A stretch of DNA of 5,189 nucleotides from Lentisphaerota bacterium (GTDB taxonomy: Bacteria; Verrucomicrobiota; Lentisphaeria; Victivallales; GWF2-50-93). Every line of letters starts with the position of its first letter. Position 1 is the first letter of the stretch. The translations under genes were made by a program, and so were the position numbers. The notes under the pieces are model-generated. The model saw nothing but the letters and a program-made list of their open reading frames with translations, was not told where the DNA came from and did no database searches. The DNA lies in contig JANYBI010000020.1 in the NCBI GenBank assembly GCA_025360875.1, positions 1 through 5,189 of the forward strand, in the 5' to 3' direction. Positions 5,053-5,189 of this stretch are shown here, piece after piece.

Positions 5053-5152
5053 TTAGTGCCTGACCGAAAACGTAATATTTTCAAAGAGCACAGTACACAA
5101 TAGACCGGATTTTGTCCTAACTTCAAGAACGAGTTTACCTGCCTCCGTAAGT
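5053..5152 (-). repeat. Right arm of exact 100-bp inverted repeat
   Basis: This is the exact reverse complement of bases 1-100. It contains the last codons (TYGGR-stop) of the gene at the right edge, the 82-base gap to yggU, and stops 2 bases short of the yggU ATG. Base 5052 no longer matches. Since it sits naturally between an upstream gene end and yggU, this copy is more likely the original and the left one the derived copy. Confidence 0.97.
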
Positions 5153-5189
5153 TCTAAACCTTTCCATCACCGCGACAATGGCTAAAAAA
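5135..5189 (-). CDS. C-terminal end of an unrecognised gene, 5' part outside window
   Basis: Read leftward from the right edge, one frame gives FLAIVAVMERFRTYGGR followed by TAA at 5135-5137. The other two frames stop early. The segment is hydrophobic then basic, which would fit the end of a membrane protein, but seventeen residues are too few to name a family. A YggT-type protein is a guess based only on its position before yggU. The last six codons, including the stop, lie inside the inverted repeat. Confidence 0.4.
   Translation of the reverse strand, partial: FLAIVAVMERFRTYGGR

Noticed and set aside
4905..5126. 73-codon TTG-started frame on the - strand overlapping yggU
   Set aside because: Most of it runs through yggU in another frame, the Cys/Arg-rich product resembles nothing, and the start is poorly supported.
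1..5152. Terminal inverted repeats of a transposon or linear plasmid
   Set aside because: No transposase, recombinase or replication gene is present, glmM is an expected chromosomal gene, and the right arm contains ordinary gene-end and leader sequence.

Overview
The window is a compact stretch of bacterial chromosome with eight recognisable genes or gene ends. No intergenic gap exceeds about 210 bases. GlmM and a GlmU-type acetyltransferase point to a peptidoglycan-making bacterium. The FMN nitroreductase, the NAD-type short-chain dehydrogenase and the RelE-type toxin-antitoxin pair are widespread and do not fix the phylum. The GlmU-like protein resembles the divergent sugar nucleotidyltransferase/acetyltransferase family known from Bacteroidetes and some other non-proteobacterial lineages, with an archaeal-looking C-terminus, so I suspect an environmental or host-associated anaerobe outside the well-studied phyla. 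This taxonomic guess is weak.

Layout, left to right. Bases 1-100 are one arm of an exact 100-bp inverted repeat. Bases 101-210 hold a long hairpin and three helically phased ATTAGTG repeats ahead of a nitroreductase on the + strand (211-795). A 184-base convergent gap with several palindromes follows. Everything after that is on the - strand: a short-chain dehydrogenase (980-1747), a RelE/ParE-type toxin and its antitoxin (1784-2038 and 2035-2238, overlapping by 4 bases), a GlmU-like acetyltransferase and glmM (2401-3312 and 3315-4664, 2 bases apart), a YggU/DUF167 protein (4757-5050), and the last 17 codons of an unrecognised gene at the right edge. The second arm of the inverted repeat is 5053-5152.

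How the genes fit together. GlmM makes glucosamine-1-phosphate, and the next gene keeps every acetyltransferase residue needed to make N-acetylglucosamine-1-phosphate, so the pair is a two-step amino-sugar operon. The usual uridylyltransferase signature is missing from that second protein. The toxin-antitoxin pair is an independent module lying between metabolic units.

The two most notable non-coding signals are these. First, the exact 100-bp inverted repeat brackets the whole gene set and stops 2 bases short of the yggU start codon; it could be a real duplication or inversion, or an assembly or amplification chimera. Second, hairpins with a T-run in the 5' arm and an A-run in the 3' arm lie at or just after the stop codon of every gene that appears to end a transcription unit, and are absent from the two tight intra-operon junctions.
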